Shown: positions 37,301-52,300, counted from the first letter of the stretch. The stretch is 64,000 bases of DNA from Verrucomicrobiaceae bacterium UBA7681 (GCA_002482965.1 DLGZ01000025.1:17206-81205), one strand, 5' to 3'. The notes: a model not told the origin generated them from the letters alone. A program made the numbers and translations.

Positions 37301-40300
37301 TCAGAGTACCATTGCCAGTCAGTGTGAGGCCGAGTTTCCCACTGGATCCGTCCTGCAGGACACCGGCGAAGACACTGGAGGCGTCTCCGCTCGGCGGACC
37401 TCCAACCGTCTGGAGATTCAGCGTGAGGGTGGCGGCTGAAGCGCCGCCGTTTTCCACGACTGCAGAGCCCGGTGTGGCATTGGTGTTCAGACCTGCCAGG
37501 GTGATGCTGTTGGAGTTGAGCTGAAGTTTGGTGCCTGCGGCGACATTTGCGCCAAACAGCAGGCCGTTGGTTGTTCCCAGTGCGCCCGCTGATCCGAGCT
37601 GAATGACACCACCATTGAGAATGACGCCACCATTGAAGGAGTTCGTGTTGTTGATGATCAGAGTGCCAGTGCCGAACTTGTTCAGGTTCGCCGTGCCTGC
37701 AATGCCATTGCTGCCGGTGAGGGTGTAGGTGAGGGAGCTGTTGTTAAAGGTGACCGAGGAAGGGCTCACATTTCCCTCTGAGATGTCCACTGTTGTGCTG
37801 CCAATGGCGGAATCGTCGAAGAGCACCACGTCACCTTCAAGGTAAGAGGTGGATGTGCCGGCACTGATGAGCTTCCAATTGAGCAGCGCCGCGTCAATGG
37901 GAGCCCAGCGTGAGCTGACCAGCCCTGACGTAACATCAAAACCCGTCCATTTTGGATTGTCCGCGGTGAGGGTCAGAGTAATGGCGCTGCCGGTGTCACT
38001 GAGGAGGCCCGAGGTGCGGGAGTTGGTGCCGGCAATGGTGCCAAGGGTGAAGCCACTAAAACCTGCCGTCCCAAGAATGGAGCCCCCGGTGTAAGTGAGC
38101 AGTGTGTAGGGTGTGGAGTTGGCATAGCCCGAGGGTGAATTGGCGATGACATTGATGGTGATCGAACCTGCCACAGAGCCGACTGTGAGCGCGCCTACAT
38201 TGAGAACGTTCGAAGCCGTCTCGGCAATCTGACCGACATTGATGGTGCCACCGCCCAGGAAAGTCAGCCCTCCGCTCATGGTGAGCGAGCCGTCACCGGC
38301 CACATCTCCCGCCAGAATGGTACCGCCGGAAGATACCGTAGTCAGGGCGGAGACGGAGCCGCTGCCACCCAGGGTGCTGCCACCTCCGACTGTAATGCCT
38401 GAAGTAGCCAGCGTGCTGTTCACAAACAGCGCTCCACCACTGACGGTGGTCGCCCCGGTGTAGGTCTGTGCATTGGTGAGAGACATGCTTCCTGAGCCCG
38501 TCTTGGTCAGACCGCCCGAAGTGCCGGAAATGACGCCATCAAAAACCGTCGTGCCATTGTTGCCGCCGGTCGTCAGCACACCTGCACCCAAGGAAACATT
38601 GCCGCCTGTGGTTCCGCCACCGGCGAGGGAACCGATGACCTGATTGTTGCCATTGAGGTCGAGGGAGACGCCGCTGGTGTTATCGAGGGTGAAGGCGGAG
38701 GCGCTGGAAAACACATTGGCTGCTCCGGCGAGCAGTCTGCCACCACTGATCTGGGTGGTGCCGGAGTAGGTGCTGGAGCCGGTCAGGGAGAGTGTGCCAG
38801 CGGCTGTTTTGAGAATTCCGCCGCCGCTGCTGCTGTCACTCACAGCACCAGAAAGCACGGCATCCGTGTCTGCCGAACCATCGTCCACCTGGACCGTGCG
38901 GACGGCACCATTGGTGTCGATCCCATTTTGGAAGGTGACGGTGTTGTCTGAAGTCGTGCTCGACAGCACCAAGGCGCTGCCGGTGGGAACAAAGCTGCCG
39001 CTGTTCCAGACCACCGTGGCGGCAGCACCGCCAAGGTTCACATTGCGCGCTGCACCAAAGGCACTGAAACCACTGCTGGCGGTAAACTGCACCTGGTTGT
39101 TGCCGGCTCCTAGAGCACGCGTGAAATCACTGCTGGCAAGTTCAACGACACCACCGCTGAGATTGAGATTACTGTTCGAAGACAGCGCGCCTGAGCTCGC
39201 CAGGCGCAACACACCCGCCATGACGGCGACCTGAGTACCGCTGACAGCCGAATTCGAACCTAACAAAACCAGCCCCCCGGTGCCGGCTTTGGTCAGAGTT
39301 CCGGCATTGAGCGCCACGGCTCCGTTCACGCTGACGAGTTTCCCTGCGTCCGTGGTGATGGTGGCTCCGCCGCTGCCAATGGTGACTCCACGATTGGCGT
39401 TGAAAGCCATGTCTGCGGTGAGATGGAAAATGGCATTATTGCTGATCTGCAACTGATCGGCCACCGCTGTGGCAGGGGGGGATCCGAGATTCAAATTCGT
39501 GCTGATCTGCAGCTCACCTCCCAGCAGGATCGTCTTGCCCGTCCATGGGGTGTTGATGCCGCCCAGCACCACGGTGCCGGCACCGTTGAGGGTGAGATCG
39601 CCGGTGCCTGAAAGGGTGTTTGGCAGCGTCAACGTGGTGCCGAGAGCTGGTGTCAGGGTACCGCCATAGCCCTGAATGGTGACACCCCGGTTGGCGTCGT
39701 TCAAGGACAGGGTGGCAGTGGTAACCAGCTGACCGCCATTGAAAGTGAGCTGATCTGCCGTGGCGCTGGCGGGATTGCCACCCAGTGCGCCCTGGGCCGA
39801 GATGGAAAGGATGCCGAGATTCAGGACGGTCTTGCCGGTGTAGGTGTTCGCACCACCGAGCATCACCACCGTGCCCGCCCCTTCCTTGGTGAAGCGGCCT
39901 GTGCCAGCGATGATGTTGGCGGCGGCAATGGTGAAGGTCTTGGAGCTGGCGACTTCAAAAATACCGCCCCCAGTAGCCAAGGTGATGCCCACATTGTTGC
40001 GTGCGGCATCCAAGGTGACATTTTCAGTCATCACCAATCGCCCGCCATTCAAGGTCCACTGATCTGCGGTGAAGTTGGCGGGGTTGTTACCAAGGTTGAG
40101 CTCGGAGGAGATGCTGATGCCGCCAAAATAAATTCCTGATGTGAGGTATTGCTGGCCGATGATGGTCGTCTTGCCGGTGTAGGTGTTGATGCCGGTCAAC
40201 GTGAAGATATTGCCGCCGATCATGGTGAGGCCCAGCGTGCCCGTGCCGTCCTGCAGCGAACCGTCGAACTGCGTGGAAGCACCCAGCGTCATGGATGAAT

Positions 40301-43300
40301 TGCCCACGGTCAAAACAGCGCCCGAGGCGCTGGAGTTGGTGATCACGCTCGAAGAAGAACCGCCGAGACCATCAATGGTTTCACTGTGTCCGGCGAGATC
40401 CAGCATGCCGCTGCCATTGAGCTGCACGCTTGAGGCATTGAGAATCTGGTCGCCGTTCGCTGTGTCGCCTCCGAGCTGTGCCAACGCGCCGTCCTCAACT
40501 GTAAGCCCGATGTTGGACAGCACGATGGTCGAACTGATGCCAAGCGCATTCACATTGCCGCCCGACTTGTTGAGGATCAGCGTTCCTTGAGCGACATTCA
40601 CATAGAGAACGTTGTTGGAGCTGCCGCCAAGAACGAGGGTGCCGGCACCGGTCTTGGTCAACAGTTCATAGGTCGGACTCAGAAGTGTACTGGTGACGGT
40701 GCCGGAGAGGGTGAGCGTGGCACCGCTGTCCACATCGATCGAAGTATGGCGTGCGACGTTGACGCTGCCATTGGTGAGGGTTCCAGCATTGGAGATGTCA
40801 CCTGAGCCCGTATAATGCAGCACGGCACCGTTTAAATTGATGGCACTGCCACCCGCACCCATCTGACTCACCGAGTTGAAGGTGACCTTGCCTTCATTGA
40901 GGAACAAACTGCCGGAGAAGGTGTTGGAGCCAGTGAGCACCAGCTCTCCTGCGCCGCTTTTGGTCAACGCGACGGCATTGGCCCCGTTGTCCACGATATT
41001 GGCACCGATGGTGAGAGCGCCAGCGGTGTTGGCCTGATACACGACCAGGTCGGCATTGGCTGCCGCACCAGAGGCGGTGCTGAGCGAGCCACCTGTGATC
41101 GTTGAGCCATTGCCGCCCACGGCTGCAGTCACCAGAATCCCACCGACATTCAGGGTGTTGCCGCCCAGATTGAGTGTGCGTGATTCGGCAAGGTTGAAGC
41201 GCAGGCTGTCAGCCGCCGCATTGGCGACCAGCGTGGTGTTCACTCCGGTGTCGACGGTGGCATTGCCGGAAAGGGTGGAGCTCGTGGTGAGAGTGTAGTT
41301 CGAAAGCGCGACGATGGTGCCGCCAGAAACTCCGGCCCAGCCTGTGATGGCTCCGCCCTGCGTGCCTGTCACCATGAAGGCAGATTTCGTTGCGGCAGCA
41401 TCCACCAGCAAGGAATTCTGCGCCACGAGCCCGGCGGTGACGGCGACCGATGCGGGGCCCGCGGTTGGCAGTGTCAGAGCGACCGTGCCCCCGGCCGCAC
41501 GCGTAGCCATGGAGGTGAAGGAAGTGGTCAATGTCCCGCCGTTGGAATTCAACGTGATGGCACTGGCTCCCTGAGTCACCGTGAGAGCACCAAAGGCCTG
41601 ACTGTTCGCTGTCGAGCTCTTGCCGGTGAGCAGCAGTGTGCCACCCGACAACGTCAAAGGTGCTGCGGTCGCCGATGAATTGGCGAGACGGATCATGTTG
41701 GAGGCCACCGCTGAAGTGGTGAAATTGGCGCTCAAGGTACCCTGAGCAATCGTGATGCCCGCCGTGCCCCAGGTGGAAGCCCCCGAGTTTGGATTTAATC
41801 CCACACCTATGTCGAAGGTTCCGAGCCCGGTCTTGGTGTAGAGCTGTCCGGTGCGGGCGGAGGTCTGAACGATGCCAGAGGTGAGCGTGAAGGTTTGTGT
41901 CGCCATCGGAACATCGACCACCTGGGCGAAGGAGTTGCCGTTGGCGACAAACGTAATGTTGCTTGAGGTGGTGACATTCCCCGCCGTGGGGAGAATGCCA
42001 AAGACAGCGCCGTTGCTGTTATAGCTCACACCACGAGCGGTGGCGGTGTCGCCGAGGTCCGAGGCCTGCCCGATGAGGAAGGTGGCTGCACTATTAAGGA
42101 AGATGTTGCTGGTGGTGTAGTTGCTTGCAGTCCCCGAGAGGTTGTTGAAGACGATCAACGAACTGCCACCGTTGAAGTAGAAGTTCGGGCTGGATCCGGT
42201 GCTGGTGATCTGACCCGTGAACATCAGACCGGTCGTGCGCTGATTGAACTGAAGGTTGTTGGTAATTGTGGTCGGTCCTTGGATCGTCACCGTTCCGCTG
42301 TAGGTCATGCGACCTGCCGATGGCACGCCATCGCTCGCAGTGTCCCCGCCGAGGAAGAAGTTGTTGCCTGAGGCACCACCGGCATCATTGAGGACAATGT
42401 TGTTGGCCAGTGTATGATCGCCATACGCCGCTCCCAGACCGGGATAACCCGCCTGGTTGGCGGCAGTGATGGTGTTGGTCAGCGTGATGGTGCCCGTGCC
42501 GAGGGCTTTGTCGTTCGCAATCCAGACAAAGGCGGCACCTGAAATGGAGTTGGTGCCGACCAGAGGAACGCTCTGGATGTTCACCGCGCCACCGATGTCA
42601 TTGGCCCCACCCAGAAGGAGGATGCCCGTGCCGACATTCAAGGTGCTGCTGGCGCCTGTGAGTGCATTGGTGCGTGACAGCATCAGCCTGTTCTGACCGG
42701 CCGCAGAGGCGACAAGGTTTCCGGACACACCGTTGATGAGATAGGTGCCTGAGGTGCCGGGAGTGAACAGCCCGGTGTAGGCCACATTGCCAAACGCACC
42801 GAAGCGGGCGTTGGTGAAGCCTGCCGCATTGAAGTTGATGCTCTCGCTCGAGCTGGTGTCGAGCATCAGTTCGCCGTTGGTGCTGCTGTTGATGTGCGAA
42901 TAGAGGGTATTGAAGTTGGTGGCACCCTGAAGCACCACGCCCCCCACGGCACCAGCAGTCAGGGAGATGGTCGAGCTCAATGTCAGCGTGGCAGGCAATG
43001 CGGCAGCGTTGGAAAACAACACGGTGCCATTGGCGATGTTGAGGGTGCCGAGGAAGCCGGAGTTGTCACCGTTCAGCCACAGCACGCCGGTGCCTGTCTT
43101 GGTGAATCCGCCGGTGACGGTGCTGATCAAATTGCCACTGAGCTGGGCATCATAGCCAGCATTGCTGGCGGCGATGCTTGCGGTGTTAAAGCCGTACGAG
43201 CTGTTTCCAACTTCAATGGTGCGAGTCGTCAGGGCACCAAAATCAATCCCGTTCTGGAAGTTTACGGAACCGAGCGAGGGGTTGTTGAGGGCATTCTGAT

Positions 43301-46300
43301 TGAGGCCCAGGATGGACCCACTGGGAACAAAGCCGCCGGCCCCCCAGGTTACCATGTCACCTGCTCCACCCAAGTTCACCGTGACACTCGTGGCAGTGGC
43401 CGTGCCAGCGCCAGCGCTGAACCCGCCATTGCCAAGCCATTGCACCTGGCCGGGGCCTGTGCCGAGAGAGCGTGTGAAGGTGGTGCCGTAGGTCGCAGTC
43501 AATTCGAGCTCTGCCAGATTGAAACCGGTGCCGCTGAAAGTGAGACTGCTCATTCCAGGCAATGCCGAGACATTGTTGAGGATGAGATACCCCCCTTGGA
43601 TCGTGGTGGAGCCGGAATACGAGTTGGCACCCGACAACTGGAAGCCCGACGTCGTCGTGCCGCCGTTCACGATCAAAAAGGTAGGGCCGCCACCGTCTCC
43701 CAAAGCGGCGACGAGGGTGGCGATTCGATCCGTGTCCGTTCCTTGAAGGGTGAGGGTGCGGCTGCCAGAACCCAGAAAGGCGATTGCTGTCGTGTTATTC
43801 CAACCGCCATTGCCAGAACCAGTGCCCGTGGTGCTGTTGTAGGACAGCGTGCCGCCTGAAAGGCCAAGAGTGATTGCCTGGGTGATGCTGCCCGAAAGCG
43901 TGGTGCTGCCTGAAAACAACGTGCCCCCATTGAGGGTGATGCCGCTGGTGCTGCCCAGACGGTCAGGTGCGAGCGCCTGCAGCACACCCCCGTTGATCAC
44001 AGTCTGCCCGGTGTAGTTGTTGAGATTGCTGGTGGTGGCGTTGGTCAGATTGAGCGTGCCGCCACCGGACTTGGTGATGCCAAAGCCGTTGGTGCTTCCA
44101 GCAATGCCGCCCACGCCGGCGCTGATCGTCAAGGTACCGCCCGCGTTGACATAAACGAGCAGTTCACCGCCGGAAGCCGTGCCCGTGCTGACCATGCCCA
44201 GCCCCGTGGCAAGCGCAGCCGTGCCGCTGATGGTACCGGTACCGCTGCTCAGGGCATAGAGAATGCCACCCGTGACGCTGCTGAGGGTCAAGCTGTTCGT
44301 TCCTGCCAGAGCCAGCGTGGAGGTGGCTGACATGCGGAGCGAGTTTGCCGTAACGCTGGCCCCGCCGGCGGCGGTCAGCGTCACGCTGGCCCCCATGGTG
44401 AAGTTCGTGGTTGTCTGCGTGCCGCCACCTGACGTCGTCAGCGTTGTGTACGAGGCATAGGGGGCCACCAGATTGCCGCTATTGATCGCCCAGTCTGTCA
44501 AAGTGGCGCTGGTGTTGTAAGTGGCCCAGCCGCCGAGGATGCCTGCGGCGTTGTTGGAGTTGCCGGCAATGTTGATGGAGGTGCTGGCGGGCAGCAGGCT
44601 GAAGTTGATTGCCGCCCCGGCACTGCGGGAGATGGTGCCAAGCGTGAGGCCCACAGAGCTGGCGGAGCCCTTGGTCAGCGTGACAACGGAGTTCCCCGCC
44701 TGCAAGCTGGTGCTTGCAAACGCCTGCGTCACCGCGCTGGTGTTGGTCCCGCCGTTCACCGTCAGCGTACCACCTTGCATCTGGAGGATTGAACTGCTGC
44801 TGATGAGGTTGCTCGTCGCGCCACCGCTGACGAAATTCAGAGCCAGGGTACCCGCGCCGACCGTCGTGGCTCCCGTGAAGGTCTCACTGTCGGTGGTCGG
44901 CGTGAGGTTCAACGTGCCTGCACCCACCTTCGACAGCCCGGCAGTGCTGCTGCTGCCAAAAGCTGTGGTGTAATTGATGGTGAGACCGCTGGCAATGTCC
45001 AGGATGAGCGTGCCGCCGGAGGTGAGCGTGAGCAAGGAGCTGTAGTCCGTCGTGGCAGCAGCCGGGGCATAGAGAAGACTGCCACCTGATGAACCGATAA
45101 CAAGGGCACCCGGCAGTGCGTAACTGCCAAGCAGCCCGAGCAGGCCGCCATTGATGGTCGTGGTGCCGGAGAAGTTTGTGGACGTCGGGCCAGCCCCGAG
45201 GATCAAAGCACCACCGGTGATACTGATGCCGCCGGTGAAATTTTTGTCGCCCAGAAGGTACACAGTGCCAGGTCCCACCGCATTGAAAGTTTTGGCGCCG
45301 CCGGATTCGCCCACGGCACCTGTGATAACCAGGGAGGTATTGGCCGCAGCGCCGAAATTGACCGCGCCTGAGCTCTTGGCGAGCGTGATCGGAGCGGCAA
45401 TAGTGCCCATGCCGCCGACAGGCATGCCAAAGCCAAGGAGATTGGGAACCGCAACGGTGGCCGTGCTCACGGTGGTGATGTTGGTCGCGCCGCTGCTGCC
45501 ATCACGGATCACAAAGGCATTATCCACGACGACACCATTGGCACCGATCGCAAGGGTGGCGGCGTTGCTGCCGCTGGTATCGCCCACATTCACCGTGCCG
45601 GCGGCATTGGCACCCGTGGCGGTGTAAACGACCGAACCGTTCAACACGTTGACCGTTCCAGTGTTGGCGCCAGCAGCTCCAAGCACAAGATAGGAACCCC
45701 CGGTGACATTGATGGTGCCGGTGAAGCTCGTTGACGCAGCATTGATGCCGAGCGCACCGCCACCAGTCGTGGTGATCGTACGCGCCGTACCACCGTCATC
45801 CAACCCACCGAGGTTCAGCGTGGCAATACCTGAACCGTTGACGTTGGTGAGGTTGAAGATGACATCGCTCGTGAGCGTCGTCGAGGTGAAGGTCAGATTG
45901 GCCACACCGGGGGCGGTGTTGAGATTTCCATTCGCAAAGGTGACTGTACCGCCGCCTACAGTCAGATCGCCCATCGTCAGGGTGATATTGGTGGCGGCAG
46001 CCGTGGTCCGCCCCGACTTCAAAGTGACGTCACCGGCAATGGTGACATCGTTGCCAAAAATCCCGCCGGTGTTGAGACGCAAATCGAGCGTCGTCCCGTC
46101 GTTCAGTGTGATCGAGGCTTTGTTGGTGCCTCCAAGCGCCGCCGCATTTGCCTGCAACTGCAGGGTGGCCGTGCCGCCCACATTGATGGATGAACCGGAC
46201 TGCACTCCTGTTGTCAGGGTGCTGCTGCCGTAAGCAGCGGTCAGAACATCATAGTTGCCGCCAAGCAACAAGGTTCCCGCGCCTGTCAGATTTAAAGTAC

Positions 46301-49300
46301 CGTTGAGGGTGAACTGTCCGGCGTCATCAAACTGGAAGGTCGCTCCACTGGCAACGCTCACTGTGGTCGAACTGCTGCTATTCTGACCAAAGCTGTAGAA
46401 CACCGAATTGGCCGATGTGAAGGCCACTGGGTTCTGCGATGCAGTGGCCACGTAGGTGCTGCCGCTCTGAATGAAAACCTGCTTGGGCTTCTGGTTCAGC
46501 GCCGCCGTGCCGAGATTGAGCGTGGTGACGATGGTGTTGACTGACAGCGTCGAATTTCCGGCCACGATGACGTCACCGGTGAAAGTGTTGCTGGCAGACA
46601 AAACCACCGTGCCGCCTCCCGTGATGGTGAGAGAATTATTCCCCACCACACCCGATGCCGCACCGCCGCTGATCACGCCCGAAAGGGTCAGGATGGTACC
46701 GGAACCGACGCTGATGGTGTCACCCGTAGCACTGCCGGCCTGAGTGCCAAGGGCGATGGCCCGCGCGATGGTGGCTGTGGAGCCGGTGTACTGCAGGGTG
46801 CCCACGCTGGTGGAAGTGCCGATGGTGAGGGTGTTCAAGGAGCTGCCCAGTTGCGCATCCGCGCTGAACTGCAAGGTGCCCGCCTGCACATTGACGGTGG
46901 TGGCCGCGCCGCCGAAGAGATTGCCCGCGCTGCTCAAGATGAGGGTGCCTGCACCCGCCTTGCTGAGGCTGTTCCCTGCTGCGCCTGAAATAACGCCGCT
47001 GACAGTCAGCACCGTGTCTGCATCCGCCACGGTCCAGGTCTGGGCAGCACCCAGATTAACCGGAGCGGAGATGCTGATGCTCGCGGGTGCACCAGTCAGA
47101 ACGGTGATGCCTGTACTCGAACTGGACGGCGCAATGGTCAGAGTGTTGGCGGCGTTGGCTCCCGCTGCGATGGAGATGCTGCCCACGGGGCCGCTGCCAA
47201 GCGCGCTGTTAAACTGGAGGTCGTTGAGGATGACGTTCATGCCGAGCGTCGTGGCAATCGAGGTACCGCTCTGGCCATTGGCGCTGAAGATGGCGGTGTT
47301 GGCAAAGCCCGGCATGGCCTGTGAGTTCACTGTACCCGTCACGTCAGTCCAGTTTGACTGAAAGCTGCCGTTGAGGGTGTTCCAGGAGTTGTCCACACCG
47401 CCCTTCCAATACAGGGTGGTTGCGGTAGCTGCTCCGAGGGTCACGCTGACAGCGGTGTCGGAGATGGATTGTGCGGTGGTCGCAAAACCGCCCACGGCGG
47501 AGATCTGGTAGGTGGCACCGCTGAGCCCGCTGGACGCGGAGAGCAGCGTGTAGGTGCCGGAGGCGATACCGCTGATCGCCGAAAGATTGATGAGCACGGT
47601 ATTGGCCGTCGTGGCTGAATTGTTGGTGGTGAGAGTGCTTGCCGTGGCACCGAGGGTCAGGCCCAAGGTGGCTGTACCGGAACCAGAACCCAGATTCAAT
47701 GTGGTCAGATTGGACAGAGCTGCCACGGAGCTGCTGATCATGTTGAGCGTACCGCCGCCAGCCACCGTCACACCGGTCATGGAGCCGGGGGTGGTCAGCG
47801 TTCCCAAAAGATTCAGCGTGCCAGCATTCACGGTGAGCGCTCCTTTGATGCCGACCGCGCCGGTGAAGCTTGCTGCTCCGGTGCCGGTCTTGGTCAGATT
47901 GAGGGCGCCGGCGCCACTGTTGGCGATGACGCCGGCGTAAAAAGTGCCGGTCGTGTCATTGTTGCCGATGGTCAGGGTGGTGCTCGAACTGCTGGTGTTG
48001 TCAATCGTTCCACCAGCAGCAGCGGCGGTGACCGCATTCAGGTTTATGTTGAAGCCGTTGAGATCAAAGGTGCCTGCATTGATGATCAGATTCCCCTTCC
48101 CGTCACCAAATGGCAGCGCATTGTTGACGCCTGCCTGCACGATTCCTGCAGCTGACAGGGTGGTGTTTCCTGCATAGGTGCTCTGGCCGCTGAGCAGCAA
48201 CTGGCCGACGCCCGCGACGGTCACACCGCCAGCACCGGAGATCACGGAGGAGATGGCCAAGTCCACAGCAGCGTTGGTGCTGTTGCCCACGGTGATGGTG
48301 CGCGTGGCGGAACCAAGATCCAGAGTGCCGCCGATGATCTGTCCACCGAGTGGGTTGCCTGACGCTGAATAGGTGATGCCATTCAGTATGCTGAGAGTGC
48401 CACCATTGAGATTCACAACCGGAGTACTGGTCGCCGTGCTGCCACCCAGGGCCAGCACATTGTTCAGGCTCTGCACAGTGCCGCTGAGGTCCAGAGTCGC
48501 GGTGACACCGGCACCCGTGGCGGTCACCGTCCAGGTGCCTGCCGTCGAGAGCGCGCCGTTGACACCGGCGGTCAAGGTGCCGACTTGAATGATGTTCGCG
48601 CCCGTGGTGGTGTTGACACCGGCAAGCACCAGATTGCCAGCACCTGTCTTGGTGATGCCGCCGGCAGCACCAGTGATCGCCGAAGTGATCGTGAGATCGG
48701 CCGCCGCGTTGATGCTGTCAGCGATGGCAAAGGTGCGTGCCGCAGTCATCGTCAGAGTGCCGCCATTGATGAAGGCACCCAGGAATCCGTTCGCGGCCGT
48801 CGCGTTGACGGTTGCGGTGAGAGTGCCCGCGAGCGTGAGGTTGCCACCGGCACCGATGTTGATGATCGCCTGGCTGGTCGCCGTGGAAGTGGTGCCATAC
48901 AAGGTGGGGCCGGCCAGTGTCTGAGAGTGACCATTGAGGTCCAGCATGGCGACGATAGGACCGGCTGCATTTCCAAGCGTGACAACCGTCGTGCTGGTGA
49001 GTGCATTGTCCACGCCCCACTGGATGGTGCCGTTGTTTACCGTGGTGGTGCCGGTGTAAAGGTTGGAGGCGTTTAAGGTCAGCGTACCGGTGCCGTTTTT
49101 GATAAAATTCAGGTTGGCGGCGGTGCCCGTGGCCTGCAACACACCGGAGTAAACGGTGCTCTGGTTGTTGCCACCCACGGTCAATGCCGCGGCTGTTCCG
49201 CCCGAGTTTTTGATATTGCCCGAACCCGCAATGCCACCCACCGTGAGCGTGAAATTGTTCATCTCCACCAGACCGCTGGCACCTACGTTCAAGTTGCCGC

Positions 49301-52300
49301 CGGTGGAAGCATTGATGAACGTGGCCACACCGCCCTGCAGGGTGCCGGAGTTCACATAGGTGGCCCCCGTGTAGGTGGCTGCCGCGGTGATTGAGAGCGT
49401 GCCGGTGTTGTTCAAAGTGAGCCCGCCTGCGCCTGAGATGACTCCGTTAATCGTCAGGGTGGTGGCTGGCGCGATGTCGAGCATCGCATTGCCGCCGGTG
49501 AGCGAATATGTGTGCGTGCCGGTGCTAAAAGTGGCGGTGGTTTGAAGCGTCGCCCCATCGGTGAGATTGATGGCGCTGGTGAGGGTGTTACCGAGCTGAT
49601 TGTTGTTGCTGATGCTGAGAATCCCCGCATCAACAAATGTCGCGCCTGTGTAGGTGTTAACGCCGGAAAGGACCAGCCTGCCAGTGCCCGCCTTGGTCAG
49701 CGTGGAAGCGCCGGTGCCGTCCGCAATGATGGCGCTGATGGTGAGGGTGCCCGCACCATACTGGTGAATGATGAGGTCGGAGTTGGTGGCGACACCGCTT
49801 TTAAGCGAACCGGTGGTGCTGCTGATGAGGTAGCCGTTCGCCCCAGTATAGAGCAAGCCGCCAGTAGTGATGGTGAGAACGTTGCCGGCGAGCGCCAGTG
49901 TGCCACCTGCCGCGACGTCTGTGATTTTCAGGGTGTTGACGGCCTCACTGGCGGTGATGCCTCCGACCAACGTGCCCGTCTGCAAGTAGTTGATGGTCGA
50001 GGTGGAGCCCGAGGCCACCAGATTGGTGTAGCTGCCGAGACCGGTGGTCACGGAGCCCGCGCCGGAATTCGTGGCCCAGTTGAAGCCGCCCGCCGTGCCA
50101 TCTGAAAAAACGATGCGGCCAGCACCCAGAAGGCCGGTGGCATCTGCTGCTGTCGCAAAAGTCACGGATGTGTTGGTTGGCGCGGTGATGAGCATCGCGC
50201 CACCTGCCGCAGTCGTGGTCAGTGCGCCGGTCACATTCAGCAAAGTGCTGCCGCCGCCACCGCCGTCCACCAAGGTGATCTGTCCGCCGCGAACACCGAG
50301 GGTGAACGCATTCAGCGTTTGCGTCACCGCAGCCCCGCTGCGGCCTGTCACATTGAGCGAGCCGCCTTGCAGAGTGAGGGTGGCAACCTGGTTCATGATG
50401 TTGCCGGTCACCGAACCGGCGGAATAGTCGAGCTTGATGGTGCCGGCGTTCAGTGTCCAAGCCCCCGTCGCCGTGCCTGCGGCAGAGGTGAGAGTCAGTG
50501 TGCCGCCGCCGGTTTTCGTCAGGGTCAAACTCGCCGGGGTGGTCGAATTGAAAACGCCACTGAAGGTCGTATCGAAATTGCCGGCGAAATTGCCGAGAGT
50601 CAGGGCAACTGCAGTGGCATTTGTGTTGGTGACCACGCCCGAGCCGGTGAACTGGCCTACCGTGACCGCAACAGCATTGAGGTCGAGCGTGCCGTTCACA
50701 GTCAAGGCCGTGGCCGCAGGAAGGAAGGCTGCAATGCCGCCTTTCAGCGTACCGCCGGAATTGATCGTCGTGGAACCCGCAAAGGTATTGGCGGCGCTGA
50801 GGGTCAAAGTGCCGGTGCCCGTTTTGACGAGAGAGCCAGTGCTGTAAATCAAACCGGCAAAGGTGGTGTCAGTGTTGTCGCTGCCCACCGTCAGGGTTGC
50901 CCCCCTGAGGCTGACAATACCGGCCGTGGCGCTACCACCTGAAAGTGAGCCAAGGGAATTGTCAAAACCAGCCAGGTCCAGAACTACCCCGGCAGTCGTG
51001 GCCAATGACACCGCCGAGTTCGGACCGAAGGCCGACGTCGTACCCGCGCGGAGAACCCCGCCATTCACCTTGGTGGCACCGGTGTAATTGTTCACACCAT
51101 TGAAGGTCAGAACACCGTTTGACGATTTGGTGAGGCCGCCGCTGCCGGAGATCACGCTGTTGATCCGCAAATCCGAGGTCACCGTGTAAATAATGGCCTC
51201 CTGCGCGCCGAACGCCAGATTGCTGACGGAAATGCCGGTGTATCCATTCCCTGCAAGCGACAGAATAGCACCGCTGTTGAGTGTGAGTGTCCCGGAACCG
51301 GACACGCTGCCGCCTGAGTTAAGACGCAGTGAATTGATCTTCGTCCCGGCGCTGTCGAGCCCGGAAACGAGGCTGCTCAAGCTGACGTTGTCCAGAAAGG
51401 TCGCTGCATCAGCGATTGAGCCGGCATATTCCGCCGAGGTCAGATTGCGCAGGCCGCCGGCAAGCATGGACCCGTTGATCTTGTCGGTCATGAACCCGTA
51501 TTGGGCACTGCCACTTAGCGCCGTGTCCTGCCCGAGGACAAAGGAATTGATGCTGATCGAGGTCGAGCCGGCGAGGCCGGTGCCGCCAATCGCATCAGCC
51601 CCCGCACCATTGGCGGTCACAATGAGGTTGGTGTTGTTTGCCCCGGCGGCGGCACCGAGGTTGGCCCCGGTCAGGAGCAGCGTGGCACCCGCAGCGCGGG
51701 TGAGGCTGGAGACTGTGACGGAAGTAGCTCCCGTCGTATTCGCCGTCAGATTGATGATGCTGTTGCCCCCGGAGTTCAGCGCCAGAGTTCCAACCGCATC
51801 CGTGCTGGCGCCTGTGCCGCTGATGTAATTGAACGTACCGTTGGTAAGCGTCAGGTTCTGTGAGTTCAGGCGGTTCAGCTTGATGCCTCCAGCTGCCGTG
51901 GTGTTGTCCACCGTGAGTGTGGCACCAGGATTGATTGCGATTGAGGAATTGTTGATTGCGCCATCAGCCCCTGCGATTTTGAGAATGCCAGTGTTGACGT
52001 TGGTGTTACCGGAGTAGGTGTTGCTGCCTGCGAGAATCCAGGTGCCAGTGCCCGCCTTGGTCAGCGAGATGACCGCACTGGTGCCATCACCGATGACGCC
52101 AGCGAATGTGTTGCTGCCGGTATTGGCCCCCTGCAGCGTGAAGGTCTTCGCGCCCGCGCCGCTGACCATCAGATCGGTGTTGACGGTGATGGTATTGGCA
52201 GCCGAGGCGTTTGAATTGTCAATCGTCGCCGTACCACCGGTGCCCATCAAATCGAACTGGCGGTTGTTCAAGACGAGCGCGGAAATGGCGGCGGTGCTCC

